A DNA stretch of 64,000 nucleotides from Palsa-147 sp049279675 (GCA_049279675.1 JBAPOP010000076.1:1-64000); one strand, 5' to 3'; shown: positions 28,801 to 37,891, counted from the stretch's first letter. Numbers and translations: made by a program. Notes: a model not told the origin generated them from the letters alone.

Positions 28801-28864
28801 CACCAACGCGACGTCGTCATCGGCGAATCGCCGAATTGATCTCCTTCTGACTTTCAGCTTCTAA
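25862..28864 (+). CDS. Oar-like TonB-dependent receptor
   Basis: A 1000-residue outer membrane beta-barrel. It starts at ATG 25862 after CCAGGAGATGAA. It has a signal peptide (to about 30, AEAQ-like cleavage), then a CarboxypepD_reg domain at about 35-115 (LRGTVTDPSGAAIVGATVLV), a plug-like region (YIDGFTGGQLPPKSSIREIR, PFSAEYDKLGYGRIEIFTKP), and a long barrel ending in a typical aromatic C-terminus (LLLTFSF). Near residues 878-935 a Gly/Ser-rich low-complexity loop interrupts the last strands. Such receptors import or secrete bulky substrates using TonB energy; the substrate is unknown. It is co-transcribed with the DUF5666 protein and followed by an intrinsic terminator. Confidence 0.9.
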   Translation: MKFRLFGKSLIALMTLFCSLGFTSALEAQTAGTSTLRGTVTDPSGAAIVGATVLVTSSTDQTFTTQSGKDGVYVVKNLAADTYSLTIGASGFSLFEKDGVTIAAGDTQTVDAQLAIEIQNEQVTVTDTTTSVDVNPANNASALILKGKDLDALSDDPDELQSELEALAGPAAGPNGGQIYIDGFTGGQLPPKSSIREIRINQNPFSAEYDKLGYGRIEIFTKPGTDKYHGQLLIDGNDSAFNSRNPFSPTEPAYYTTFFSGNLSGPINKKASFFLDIERRDINNVEVVSAEVLDPNFNPVPFSAAVPNPNTRTTFSPRLDWQLTPSNTLTLRYRDVESNQTSGGVGQFNLASQGYNVSNKEQVVQAVDNQVISPKIVNETRFQFTLDQDSQSAQNFTPSISVLGAFNGGGNNQGLVAETDDTYEIQNYTSISAGKHFIKFGGRLRAYQVNNNQNSNFNGTFTFGSRAFGGEDLTGLQAYQITEQGLANGLTLAQIQAQGGGPSQFLISTGNPFITVNQFDLGLYVQDDWRVRPNITVSMGGRLETQNNIRPHGDLAPRLGVAWGLGGGKNKTPKTVLRAGFGFFYDRFMDTYAVEAEQQNGVNQQQYVINNPNFFPTIPPINLLASNSTSIPTIYQINPTLRAPYTIQTAASVERQISKSATLAVTYINSRGVHAFLSQNINAPLPGTFNPADPTSGVRPLGVLENIDQFQSDGIFNQNQLIANVNFRLGSKLSLFGYYTLNDAKSDTAGVASFPANQFDLAQDYGRASFDVRNRMFLAGSWSAPYGIRVSPFIVAASGAPFNITIGQDIYGQGVFTERPAFATSATLPQNLVATKYGNFDLAPAAGEPLIPVNYGDGPGQFTMNLRISKTIGLGKKLESSSSGAAASGGGQGPGGGAGGGGGRGGAGGGAPGGGLGPRGLSGSGGSGGGPFSFGSTPRKYNLTLAVSARNLFNNVNFGMPIGTLTSPLFGRSNSIGGIFTNATSSSANRRIDLLLTFSF

Positions 28865-29211
28865 CTTTTTCTAGCCGCATCTTTCCAATCGCGCGATATC
28901 CGAAGAATGCACACGTAGCGCCGGCATCCTGCCGGCGTTTTTTCGCGCGGCGTGACCCGCCAATATCGCTGGCACTCGTCAGAGCTGTCGTCTCCGCGAA
29001 AAAGATTAGACACAACACAACATCCACACCGCGGCAAAAATCAAAATTCAGAGCCCCGAGGCCACTGCCTCCGGGTTCTGATTCGGTTCACGTAAAGGCG
29101 CAGAATCGCCTCCGAACGCGTCGAGACCCGCGAGGAATATGGGCAATTTGCACCTGTTCATAAGGTATGCTCGATATAGTCCCTAGACCCCCGATCGAGG
29201 CTCAAAAGGCG
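28865..29211 (+). other. Intergenic region after the TonB-dependent receptor
   Basis: 347 bases holding the terminator at 28919-28943. Beyond it no gene, promoter of good quality or repeat was recognised. Confidence 0.4.
28919..28943 (+). terminator. Intrinsic terminator of the DUF5666-receptor operon
   Basis: Perfect 8-bp stem CGCCGGCA / TGCCGGCG with a TCC loop followed by six T residues, 55 bases after the receptor stop codon. Confidence 0.85.
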
Positions 29212-29412
29212 ATGAGAGAGAAATTCGTATACGCGGCTCTGGTTCTGGTGATTTGCGGCGCAATTTACCTTGTCACCCAAGGAATGAATCTGCTCAATCA
29301 ACCGAGCGATTTGAAAGTGGCCGTCGGCGTCGGCCTGATCGTCGCCGTGATTCTCCTTTTCCCCGCAGCGATGCGATGGATCTGGCATCACAAAACAACG
29401 CCGCACAACTAA
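29212..29412 (+). CDS. Small two-helix membrane protein
   Basis: A 66-residue protein from ATG 29212 (AAAGG five bases upstream; the frame is open from 29167). Two hydrophobic helices, FVYAALVLVICGAIYLVT and VAVGVGLIVAVILLFPAA, are joined by a short polar loop. The C-terminal tail WHHKTTPHN is rich in histidine. It lies 31 bases ahead of the SPFH lipoprotein gene and may act with it. No family recognised. Confidence 0.65.
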   Translation: MREKFVYAALVLVICGAIYLVTQGMNLLNQPSDLKVAVGVGLIVAVILLFPAAMRWIWHHKTTPHN

Positions 29413-29443
29413 CTGAATCAATAGTAGAGACAGGAGAGAAATA

Positions 29444-30343
29444 ATGAATCGCAAGTATGGAATACTGGCAATTCCTTTGCTCATCGTTCTGTTTTTCATT
29501 GGCTGCGCGACGAGGATTGGCCCCGGCCGTGTCGGCATCAAAGTCGACCTCGCTGGCTCGCAGCGCGGCGTCGAAGATCTGCCGATTCGCACCGGCTGGG
29601 TTTTCTACAATTTCCTGTCGTCCACAATCGTCGAATATCCCACGTCGGTCCAGACGGCAAAATGGACCAAGGATCCGAACGAGGGATCGGTCAACAACGA
29701 GGAAATGTCGTTCAACACTAAGGACGGCCTGACGGTCTACGGCGATCTCTCCGTTTCCTATCATCTCGATGCCGCCAAAGTCCCCGCGTTCTACGTGAAA
29801 TTTCGCAACGACGACATTGGCCAATTCACGCACGGCTTTCTGCGCAACGTCGCGCGCGATGCCATCAACCGCACCGGCTCGCAATATACTGTCCAGGAAA
29901 TCATGGGCGAAAAGAAATCCGAACTCGAACAGAATTCGCGCATCGACTTGCAGAAACAAGTTGCTGACATCGGCGTCGTGATCGATCAATTCGGTTTCAT
30001 CGGTTCGCCGCGCCCGCCTCAATCGGTGATTGACGCTATCAATGCCAAGGTCCAGGCGCAGCAAATCGCCGTGCAAAAGCAAAATGAATTGGTGCAGTCG
30101 CAAGCCGACGCAGCAAAACTCGTCGCAGCGGCGGAAGGTCAGGCGAAAGCACAAGTCGCCGTGGCCAATGGCGAAGCCGAATCGAATCGCGTTCGCGCCG
30201 CCTCCATCAGCCAAAATATTATCGAATGGCAAAAACTCGCGGTGACCGATCGCTGGATCGCCAAGTGGAATGGCCAAGTCCCGCAAGTCCAAACAGGCAC
30301 AAACGGCCCCGGCATGCTCCTAGACATCAAGCCCGAGCGCTAA
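29444..30343 (+). CDS. SPFH/prohibitin-family lipoprotein
   Basis: A 299-residue band-7 protein that probably scaffolds a membrane microdomain. AGGAGAG precedes ATG 29444. The N-terminus is a lipoprotein signal with lipobox FIGC (Cys21), so lipid anchoring outside the cytoplasm is predicted. The SPFH domain runs from about 25 to 190 (GRVGIKVDLAGSQRGVEDLP, FNTKDGLTVYGDLSVSYHLD). A long charged helix rich in Ala/Gln/Lys follows (AINAKVQAQQIAVQKQNELV, then AAAEGQAKAQVAVANGEAES), a coiled coil typical of the family. An upstream two-helix protein may be a partner. Confidence 0.88.
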   Translation: MNRKYGILAIPLLIVLFFIGCATRIGPGRVGIKVDLAGSQRGVEDLPIRTGWVFYNFLSSTIVEYPTSVQTAKWTKDPNEGSVNNEEMSFNTKDGLTVYGDLSVSYHLDAAKVPAFYVKFRNDDIGQFTHGFLRNVARDAINRTGSQYTVQEIMGEKKSELEQNSRIDLQKQVADIGVVIDQFGFIGSPRPPQSVIDAINAKVQAQQIAVQKQNELVQSQADAAKLVAAAEGQAKAQVAVANGEAESNRVRAASISQNIIEWQKLAVTDRWIAKWNGQVPQVQTGTNGPGMLLDIKPER

Positions 30344-30360
30344 AGCATCGGTCTTTCGGA

Positions 30361-30444
30361 GGGAGCCCCCGAATTTATGAGGGCGAGGAGCGCTTCAGCG
30401 CTCCGCTGGAAGTCTGGCCTATCATCATGCGCTTTAGCACTGGC
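30361..30444 (+). repeat. Dispersed palindromic intergenic repeat, copy 2
   Basis: Same layout as 24176-24260: GGGAGCCCCCG, a degenerate stem, the hairpin GGAGCGCTTCAGCGCTCC, then CATGCGCTTTAGCACTGGC. It follows the SPFH stop by 17 bases and could serve as a bidirectional terminator between the convergent genes here. Confidence 0.75.
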
Positions 30445-30447
30445 GGG

Positions 30448-33400
30448 CTACTCGACGGGCGCTAGCCGCGACGCTGTCTTGGCGGTCAATAGAGTAAAAG
30501 TGCAAGGTTGATTGGAGCCCGTGCAACTCAGCGTGCTGAGGCGCGGTAGTTTCCTCAGTGTGTCGTCGGGAAAGGTTTCTGGCATCACAGCAGCACGGAC
30601 GGCGTCATTCAGGCTTGACAGCGGATCGTCAGAGCTCGTTGCTGCAAGATCCACAACTTTCGAATTCGCGTCAATAATCACCGTGTACTGTGCGATTCCT
30701 TGAGTTCCGTCAGGGTCCGCTATACTGACCATTCGCCAGGGTGACTTTTTCTTGCGGGCCTGCGCCAATTGATCGTCTAGCTGTTCATCGCCTCCTACAA
30801 TATCCGAAAGCCGTTTGCGAATTTCCGTGAAGTCGTCGTTCAACGATTGTTCCGGAGGAATCGTGTTCAACGCGGCCAAATACATTTCCGCCGCATCATT
30901 CTTGCGGCCCAGTGTTTCGTAGATGCGGCCCAGATGCGTGCCGATCACGAAATCATCTGCAATTTGCCAGGCCGCGAGAATATATTTCTCGGCGGCGTTC
31001 ATCTTGCCTTGTTGATATTTAATCCAGCCCATCGTATCCCAGTATTCGCTCAGCCTGGTGACACGTGTCCACGTCTGCGATGGTAAGTTCGCGAGCGACG
31101 TGTCGTTTAGTTCTCTCTCAATCACCTCGATGGAACGCTGCGACCAGGTTTCCGCGATATCTAAGGACGAACTGTGCTCGGCCAGGATGTAAGCAACGCC
31201 GTTCATTCTGCTCTCACTATCGTCTAGCGTCAGAACCGTGCGAAAAGTCTCCAGAGCGAGCGCATCTTGGTGGGTTTCCAAGTATGCTCGACCAAGCGCG
31301 AAATGCGCGGCGACATATTGGGGGAGCCGTGCAGTAGACCGTTCGAGCACCGGGACGGCCTGTTGCGGTTGGTGAAGCGCGAGATAAGCAGTGCCCAGCC
31401 TGAAAAGAGCGTCGCCATCAGTTGGCGCCGCCGCAATCCGCTTCACCAGCAAATCTTCTTCCTCCTGATACTTCCTCTCGTTAGAGAGAGCCCAAGCCAT
31501 ATTCACATAAGCGAGACGATCGTCTGGAGCCAGCTCCAGGTATTTCCGAAATGCAGCCTCTGCGTCCTGAAATTGTCGCGCATTCATGTGCGCGCGGCCC
31601 AACTCCCGCCACGCGTCAGGATATTGTGGGTCTGCTTTCACGGCTGATCCAAAAGCCTCGATGGCGTTAGCCCAATTCTTGCGTTTAGCTTCTTCCGTTC
31701 CACGATCGTACAGTTCTTGCGTTTCGGCTGCTGGAGCGTGAGCAACTTCACTCGTCTGAGACTTCGCCGGCGCGAGGGAGGGAGAAGCGGACGCGGTGGG
31801 AGCCGCCAAAATCATGGCGTCGGGCGGGATACTCTTTGTTGCTGCGGCCTTGCTGGTGCTCTTCGTTTCAGGTGCAATAGCCGTGGCTTCGACAATCTTT
31901 TGGACGAATGCAACGTACGCCTTTGAGTCGCTCGGCGGAATTATCGGAACGCGCAGGTCCAGCGATCTCGATCCATGGAAGGTTGTGCCTTCCCAGGAAT
32001 CGCGAGATCGATATTCCGCAAAGTCCTGCGTGATCCGGAACTCCTTCGCAGGAGGAGCATCGGACACCGTTAAATTAGGAAACGTGAGATTCAGATCCAG
32101 AGAATAAGATCTTGGCCCCTTGAGATCGATCGGTGATTGCTGAGACTTTCCGTCTGGATTCGATTTCGAATCGGCTGCAGGTAGCAGAGATAGCAAATGC
32201 CACTGGCCAATCGGAACAGACGTGATGTCAGTCGTTAGTTCTGCGAGACTCTCCTTTTTTGGATTCACGTACATCAATTTGCCGGTGGCGTGAAACTGTG
32301 CTTTCACGGCATGTAACATGTCCGAGGCATTCACGACTTTGAAATCGGTGTACTGCATCTTGCCATACAACAGTCGATTCGCTTTTGACAGCACTGTGTC
32401 AGCCGATTTGGCGAGTTGTTCCTGAGAAACGTGATCGTTCAACAGCCGGATCAAGACTTCCAGGTCGCCACGCGACTGAAGTTCCACCGTTGCATCCAGA
32501 TTTCCTTCGGCGTCAACTTTTCCGTTTATACCAATCCGATATTCTACGGTTAGAGGAAAATCTTTCGGCGTCTCACGCAGTCCGGCTGAATTCGTATCGG
32601 ACACCACCAGTGCTTCTTTCCCGCGCAATTGTGGCATCAAGTAACCGTAAGGCCCGACACCGACCGTCGTATCGAGCCACATATCTTTGTCACCGACTCG
32701 CAAGAACGTGAATGCGTGGTCGAATTGCGACGGATTCGGCATTTCCGGATCGATATCCAGCAATGTATTTGCCAGTACAGGATGCGCGTGGAGCCCTTCC
32801 GCTTCGAGCATGGCCTCAAGCAGCGCTGTCTTATCCTTGCAGTCCCCGTACCCATTCGCGAGAACCTCGGCTGCGGCATGGGGCTGGTAGCGGCCAAGTC
32901 CGAAGGACAAACTCACATAGCGAATATTTTGAGATACCCAGTAATAGAGCGCCTGCGCTTTGTGGTCATCCGTTTGCAGTCCGTGCGCGATTTCATCGGC
33001 CTTCGCGCGAATTTCCGGCGTAGGGACGCGCCGGTCGCGTTCAAGTTGCCCGTACCAGTTGGCCACCTCGGCCCAACTCTGGAAAGTCGAGAACATTACG
33101 CGAGGGGGCGGGGGTGGTGGAGTGCCTTCGAGCAACTTGATTACGTCAAATTTGAAATCCTTGAAAATGTCGATTGGAGGCGGCGTTTTCAGATTCGAAG
33201 TCGCCCAGTGGTAAATCCGGCGATCGCCCTCGGTGGAAATCGTAGGTTCAATGCCTTCGGAGCTCCTGATTTTCAGCGTTCGGTTGCTGGGCACGTTCAA
33301 ATCAAGCTGCTCGTTGAGAGCAATAATTCTGTCCGAGAAATTCCAAATCTGCCAAAATTGCCCAGCCACAAGCGGCGTCGCCGTTATCACGACATCGTAT

Positions 33401-33870
33401 TCAACCACATCGCCGACAGATACTCTCGGAACCGTCACATGTTTCTGGCGCGCGTCGGTGTACATCGGCGCTTCACGGGCTACTGGTGAGCTCAAATCCT
33501 GCACCGCGTCAGCTCCCGCCGTTACCACGCTTCCGTCTGGCTTGAGAACTTTGACGCTCCGAATCTCCATCTGTTCATTGAGCGCGTTATACGGGAAAAT
33601 AAGTTGCCCGGAAGCCAGACCTGCCTGCGTCTGTACTCGAAGCCGCGCGCGCATTTCGCGGGTCCCCGTGCCATCATTTTCATATCGCATCGATGCGTGC
33701 ATGTATTCGAAGACCGCAGGTTCCCGAGAAAAATCCTGCGTGCCCTTGGAGTCGGATTTGCCCCCGGCGGAAGGTGTTACCGAAGATTGAGCTCGCAATC
33801 CGGTTGGAGCGGCCAGCAGGAGAAGCAGAGCTCCCAGCAGCCGCGGAGAGGGATATGAATCGTGCCACAC
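30448..33870 (-). CDS. DUF3857 / transglutaminase-like / TPR protein, secreted
   Basis: About 1140 residues. GTG 33870 is chosen because a good signal peptide (RLLGALLLLLAAPTGLRAQ) follows at once; the frame stays open to 34125 but would overlap the next gene. A DUF3857 domain (beta-rich, VTVPRVSVGDVVEYDVVIT) is followed by a transglutaminase-like core with the catalytic cysteine in YGDCKDKTALLEAML and the histidine in FDHAFTFLRVG. Further beta domains and a C-terminal series of TPR units follow (DPQYPDAWRELGRAHMNARQ, DALFRLGTAYLALHQPQQAV). It probably acts in the periplasm as a protein-modifying or protease-like enzyme with TPR binding; the substrate is unknown. Confidence 0.82.
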   Translation of the reverse strand: MWHDSYPSPRLLGALLLLLAAPTGLRAQSSVTPSAGGKSDSKGTQDFSREPAVFEYMHASMRYENDGTGTREMRARLRVQTQAGLASGQLIFPYNALNEQMEIRSVKVLKPDGSVVTAGADAVQDLSSPVAREAPMYTDARQKHVTVPRVSVGDVVEYDVVITATPLVAGQFWQIWNFSDRIIALNEQLDLNVPSNRTLKIRSSEGIEPTISTEGDRRIYHWATSNLKTPPPIDIFKDFKFDVIKLLEGTPPPPPPRVMFSTFQSWAEVANWYGQLERDRRVPTPEIRAKADEIAHGLQTDDHKAQALYYWVSQNIRYVSLSFGLGRYQPHAAAEVLANGYGDCKDKTALLEAMLEAEGLHAHPVLANTLLDIDPEMPNPSQFDHAFTFLRVGDKDMWLDTTVGVGPYGYLMPQLRGKEALVVSDTNSAGLRETPKDFPLTVEYRIGINGKVDAEGNLDATVELQSRGDLEVLIRLLNDHVSQEQLAKSADTVLSKANRLLYGKMQYTDFKVVNASDMLHAVKAQFHATGKLMYVNPKKESLAELTTDITSVPIGQWHLLSLLPAADSKSNPDGKSQQSPIDLKGPRSYSLDLNLTFPNLTVSDAPPAKEFRITQDFAEYRSRDSWEGTTFHGSRSLDLRVPIIPPSDSKAYVAFVQKIVEATAIAPETKSTSKAAATKSIPPDAMILAAPTASASPSLAPAKSQTSEVAHAPAAETQELYDRGTEEAKRKNWANAIEAFGSAVKADPQYPDAWRELGRAHMNARQFQDAEAAFRKYLELAPDDRLAYVNMAWALSNERKYQEEEDLLVKRIAAAPTDGDALFRLGTAYLALHQPQQAVPVLERSTARLPQYVAAHFALGRAYLETHQDALALETFRTVLTLDDSESRMNGVAYILAEHSSSLDIAETWSQRSIEVIERELNDTSLANLPSQTWTRVTRLSEYWDTMGWIKYQQGKMNAAEKYILAAWQIADDFVIGTHLGRIYETLGRKNDAAEMYLAALNTIPPEQSLNDDFTEIRKRLSDIVGGDEQLDDQLAQARKKKSPWRMVSIADPDGTQGIAQYTVIIDANSKVVDLAATSSDDPLSSLNDAVRAAVMPETFPDDTLRKLPRLSTLSCTGSNQPCTFTLLTAKTASRLAPVE

Positions 33871-34067
33871 GGTACTGAAGGATAACCTAAATTCTTGCCT
33901 CTGCGATATACGGTCACTGAACAGGCGCACCGCGTTCGCAAACGAAGCCGCGTAAGTATAATTTTGGCCTTCGGCGGGCGCGAAGCGGCGCCTGCTGTGG
34001 AAGCGAGTCATCGGAGGAATCGCCGCGCGAAACTGCGCGGCAGTTGAATGAAGCCGGAGATTTCGTT

Positions 34068-35282
34068 TCAGCGCGAGAAGACAGCTCCGTGTGCCATGGC
34101 CGTTCCGCTCCAGCCGTGCGGCCACTTGCGGTCGGCAAACGTAAAGCCGGTCTTTCCGTCCGTGCCACGAAACTCATCATCCAAGGAAAGAGCGCCGGTT
34201 GCCGAATCCAGCTTCAGCAAGTAAAGTCGCTCTGAACCGGAAGTCACCACGAGGCGCTGCGTCTTCGCGCCCCACGCCGTCCAATGTGAAAAGTAAGTTT
34301 CGCTTACGGCCAATCGCGAGACTTCCGCGGGTTTGGCTGCGTTCGTAACGTCGAGCACGATGAAACCGTGTATCGCCGGCACGCTCTGAACCAGATAATG
34401 CCCGACGATTGTGGGTACTCCGCACCAGTCGCCCGGAAAGACGTACACCAGTTTCGAACTCGGTTCGTTCGTGTCCACGCGGGTGATTCGCTCGATTCCG
34501 CAGCCGAGTGTTTGCACGAGGACCGACCCGTCCGGAGCGCGACGCGCCTCTTCCGGGCTGATTTGTGAGTAGCGATTTTCGCCCACATCTAGATATGCCG
34601 TCTTGAGCAGCTTGAGATCCGAGAGACGCCACACCTGATACGTCACGCCGCTAAAAATTCCCAGATTCTGCATGGATGAGTTTGTGGACACGACTCGGTC
34701 CAGTTCAGGAAGGACGACCAAACTGTAGGGCAACAACAACGCACGCGCAAACGCCGGATCCGCGTTGCTCGCGGAGCGAACCACTTTGCCCTGGTCATCA
34801 ATCTCCACTAATCCGCCGGTCGTGCCCATGTCTCCTTCCATTCCAGCGTGGCGCTCGTGCTGAAACGTCGCAAGCACATTCCCGTCGGGCAGTCGCAGGT
34901 AGGAGTGCGGATGCATGTAGCCGGCCATGTCGGTAAATGTGGTCACAATCTTGGGATGAAGCGGATCGCGCACGTCAAAAATAAAAGTCCGGCCGGCGTC
35001 ATGATCGTTGGCAAAGAGCATCTCGCTCTCAGGCATCGTGTATTCGGTGTGGTGCACGCGCATGGTCTGCTGGTCGGTGACCACCGTCGTCACGAGTTGC
35101 CCGTACGACGGCGATCCCGGGTCTGCGTCAATCACCGCGAGAAAATCGTTGCCCTGTTTCGCCGCGTCACCGGCCCAGACAAACAGATAGTCAGCCGGCA
35201 CGCGCGTTTTTTGCGCGTCACCCAGAGTGGGAATACGGGCAGCGCAAAAAATCAGAGCGAGAACAACCAGGAAACGTGGCAT
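34068..35282 (-). CDS. Secreted propeller protein resembling selenium-binding protein
   Basis: A 404-residue protein with a signal peptide (FLVVLALIFCAARIPTLGDA). ATG 35282 is preceded by GAGG five bases away. Repeating beta segments suggest a propeller. The histidine-rich spots HHTEYTMPES (about 78) and GYMHPHSYLRLPDGN (about 120), plus a late FSHWTAW, resemble metal-binding positions of the selenium-binding/methanethiol oxidase family, though identity to that family is remote. It lies between the DUF3857 and protease genes on the same strand. A copper-binding oxidase-like role is possible but not demonstrated. Confidence 0.6.
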   Translation of the reverse strand: MPRFLVVLALIFCAARIPTLGDAQKTRVPADYLFVWAGDAAKQGNDFLAVIDADPGSPSYGQLVTTVVTDQQTMRVHHTEYTMPESEMLFANDHDAGRTFIFDVRDPLHPKIVTTFTDMAGYMHPHSYLRLPDGNVLATFQHERHAGMEGDMGTTGGLVEIDDQGKVVRSASNADPAFARALLLPYSLVVLPELDRVVSTNSSMQNLGIFSGVTYQVWRLSDLKLLKTAYLDVGENRYSQISPEEARRAPDGSVLVQTLGCGIERITRVDTNEPSSKLVYVFPGDWCGVPTIVGHYLVQSVPAIHGFIVLDVTNAAKPAEVSRLAVSETYFSHWTAWGAKTQRLVVTSGSERLYLLKLDSATGALSLDDEFRGTDGKTGFTFADRKWPHGWSGTAMAHGAVFSR

Positions 35283-35401
35283 GGACACCTCAATCATCAA
35301 TCAAATTCACTTCGCTGGGGCGAGAGCATATCAGCCGGAACAACGGCCGTACAACGTCAGAATCGACACAACTCACTAAGCGCATTTTGGGCAAAGCCAG
35401 T

Positions 35402-36769
35402 TCACTTTACCTCTTCACCCACGCTGATCCGCATGCGCTTGAAATCAATGGTGAACGTCTTGAATTGGCTGATCAAATCCTGCCCAATATTTCCGAACAC
35501 TTCATCGAGAAGGCCGACGCCGAGATCACTCGTCAGGACATCAACGTCCTCAAGCGTGGCTCTCGCGCTGCCCAATTCAAATTCAACTCGCGGCAGTTCG
35601 TAATCTCGCGAGGAACGCGCCCCTCCGGCTCCGGCGACCATATGTTCTCTGCCGGTCAACGACGCGAAGTCGTGCGGAAATTCGCGAAAGTACTTCGCAC
35701 TGAATGAGCTCGCAATGGCTCCGGTATCGAAACCGAAGACCAATTCGTGGCCACCGGCCTTAGCTTCCACCAAAGGCGTCAATTCATCTACGTAGAGCCT
35801 GGTGGAGCGCGAAGATGGTTGGCTCTCAGGGGCGACGGTCAGATCATTTCCCGAGAAGGTGAAACTGCCCAGCGCCGCGAGAACTGGATAGCCCAATATT
35901 CCCTCGATCTGATAATGCCCATTTTCGCCGAGCCCATTCTCGCCCAGATTGATATCGAGGTCCTTGTCGTCCATCACCTGAGCGACGGCATTATGCACGA
36001 TGGCGCTCCCGAAGCGAATCTGTGGGATGACCGTTATCCAAATAGATACTTCATTGCCAGTGGCATTGCTTTGAGTGCTCGCACGTTCTTTTGAGATTGT
36101 AAGTCCGAGCCGATTCGCTGTGCTCACCGTGATTGTGGAAATGCTCGCCCCCGTGTCGAATATCCACCATTCTTTCTTGTCTCCGATCTGCAGAGGAACG
36201 TCTATCTCGCCGACCGAGTTGCGGCGAATCGCGACGCTGAAGTTGCGTCCACCTGTTACGCTCTGCGGCGCCGCATCGCGAAGCAACTCATAGATGTGCG
36301 GGTCCATGCCGTATATGTGTGCGCGATTGAATTCGTCCGCAGAATGCTTCATCAAATCGGCGTATGCGTCGCTGGCATCGCCGTAGCGGCCACTTAGGAA
36401 GTAGTCGTCGACCAGAGCCCGCAGAGCGACAGCTGCCCGCTGAGAATTGGCGGTCCTTAAGCCGGGAAGGATTTTCTCGAGTGTGGCGATCGCTTGTGAG
36501 ACTTGGTTGCTGCGGTCCGCGAGAATGCCTTCGAAGTAGTAACGCTCCATGGCGCTCAAGTTGGCTCCGGGAAGTTGTCGTTCCAGTTCCGGGTACTCTC
36601 TATCTTGTAGCAGGCGGTCGAGATCGAGCGCCGTTCGTTTTGACTCGACCTTCGCCGGCGGCTGTCGCGCCGCATCAGCAGACTGCGCCGATATACTCGG
36701 CGGAATCCCGAGGGTTAACAGAAGCGCAAAGCAAGACATTGCCCCGACATCCCGCTGCAATCTCAGCAT
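35402..36769 (-). CDS. Retropepsin-like aspartyl protease family protein
   Basis: About 455 residues from ATG 36769 (an ATG at 36817 in the same frame is less likely). It has a signal peptide (MSCFALLLTLGIPPSISAQ). Residues of about 50-170 are helical, TPR-like (ISTLEK-like repeats and DDYFLSGRYGDASDAYADLM). Two aspartyl protease motifs follow: IFDTGASISTITV (Asp at about 205) and GFDTGAIASSFSA (about 348). Two DTG motifs in one chain mean a complete active site could form without dimerisation. Periplasmic location is predicted; substrate unknown. Confidence 0.8.
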   Translation of the reverse strand: MLRLQRDVGAMSCFALLLTLGIPPSISAQSADAARQPPAKVESKRTALDLDRLLQDREYPELERQLPGANLSAMERYYFEGILADRSNQVSQAIATLEKILPGLRTANSQRAAVALRALVDDYFLSGRYGDASDAYADLMKHSADEFNRAHIYGMDPHIYELLRDAAPQSVTGGRNFSVAIRRNSVGEIDVPLQIGDKKEWWIFDTGASISTITVSTANRLGLTISKERASTQSNATGNEVSIWITVIPQIRFGSAIVHNAVAQVMDDKDLDINLGENGLGENGHYQIEGILGYPVLAALGSFTFSGNDLTVAPESQPSSRSTRLYVDELTPLVEAKAGGHELVFGFDTGAIASSFSAKYFREFPHDFASLTGREHMVAGAGGARSSRDYELPRVEFELGSARATLEDVDVLTSDLGVGLLDEVFGNIGQDLISQFKTFTIDFKRMRISVGEEVK

Positions 36770-36912
36770 TCCGGAATAATAACTGAGTTCCGATACCGAT
36801 TCAGACTCTCGGAGCATTTTGCGCCCAGCCTGCTACCGATTCTTTGCTCAAATCGTCTACATCTTCGAGTCTTAAGAATAAGTCGCGAGCACGCCAAGAG
36901 GTCAGAACGGAG

Positions 36913-37824
36913 ATGATTACTCGACGAGAGGCAGTGCGCCTGTTGGGTTCGGCATCAGCCGCAGTCTGGTTGGCGGCTGCACGAACAGGTCTCAACTTTT
37001 CGATTGCACCAACTGCCTTCGCGGCAAATCAGGATTCCACTCCTCCGCTCGCGCCCGGTGCCCCAATGTCTCCCGAGCGGCTCTCTCGAATTGAAGCGTT
37101 TCAGAAAAAATCCGATGGGCTCGAAAAAAAGTTCGAGGCGCGCACGCACAAGAGCGACTGGGTGATGCCGTATCGCTTGTTCCGCCCGGAAGCAGCAGGG
37201 AAACTGCCTTTGCTGATGTATCTCCACGGCAGCGGCGGGCTGGGCGACGACAATCTGAAACAGTTAGCCTTCGGCAATATTTTCGGCACTCGCGTCTGGC
37301 TGCTCCCCGAGAATCAAAAGCGTTTTCCCTGCTACGTTGTCGTGCCGCAGACAGACCGTGGATGGGCCCGATACGATCTCTCGCAACAATCTCAAGGGCC
37401 CGCGAAAGTGCTCCCCGGATTAGGCGACGGGTCCCGGATGGCGCTGGAGGTCGTCGACGCGCTGCGCCGCGAGTTCGCCATTGATGAACGGCGTATCTAC
37501 GTCATGGGTCAATCGATGGGAGGCGCGGGAACTTGGAACGTAATCACGTATCGCCCGCAGTTTTTCGCTGCAGCGGCGATCTGCTGCGGAAGTATCTCCA
37601 CCGAGGATGGCACCGGCTCGATTGCCACGCCGCTTTGGGATTTCCACGGTGACTCCGATCAAACCGTTCCTGTTTCCGTGTCGCGTGATCGCATCGCGGC
37701 ACGTCGGAAAGCAGGAGGCCATCCTCTTTACACCGAGTACGCGGGCGTAGACCACAATGTCTGGGAGTGGGCCTTCACAGAACCATCTCTGGTCGACTGG
37801 TTATTTTCTCAACGCACCGCTTGA
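36913..37824 (+). CDS. Tat-exported alpha/beta-hydrolase esterase
   Basis: A 303-residue hydrolase of the phospholipase/carboxylesterase or poly(hydroxyalkanoate)-depolymerase-like group. The start is ATG 36913. The signal has a twin arginine (TRREAVRLLGSASAA). The alpha/beta-hydrolase elements are LLMYLHGSGGLGDDN (oxyanion), the nucleophile elbow GQSMGG (Ser201), a likely acid in HGDSDQTVP (about 245), and a histidine in GVDHNVWEW (about 281). It is divergent from the protease gene and followed by a lectin-fold protein in the same direction. Substrate unknown. Confidence 0.87.
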   Translation: MITRREAVRLLGSASAAVWLAAARTGLNFSIAPTAFAANQDSTPPLAPGAPMSPERLSRIEAFQKKSDGLEKKFEARTHKSDWVMPYRLFRPEAAGKLPLLMYLHGSGGLGDDNLKQLAFGNIFGTRVWLLPENQKRFPCYVVVPQTDRGWARYDLSQQSQGPAKVLPGLGDGSRMALEVVDALRREFAIDERRIYVMGQSMGGAGTWNVITYRPQFFAAAAICCGSISTEDGTGSIATPLWDFHGDSDQTVPVSVSRDRIAARRKAGGHPLYTEYAGVDHNVWEWAFTEPSLVDWLFSQRTA

Positions 37825-37891
37825 TCGATCCAAGTTGAGCGGCCCATGAGTACCAGGCGCAGTCGTGCAAAGTGCACATGAAGAGGAACAC

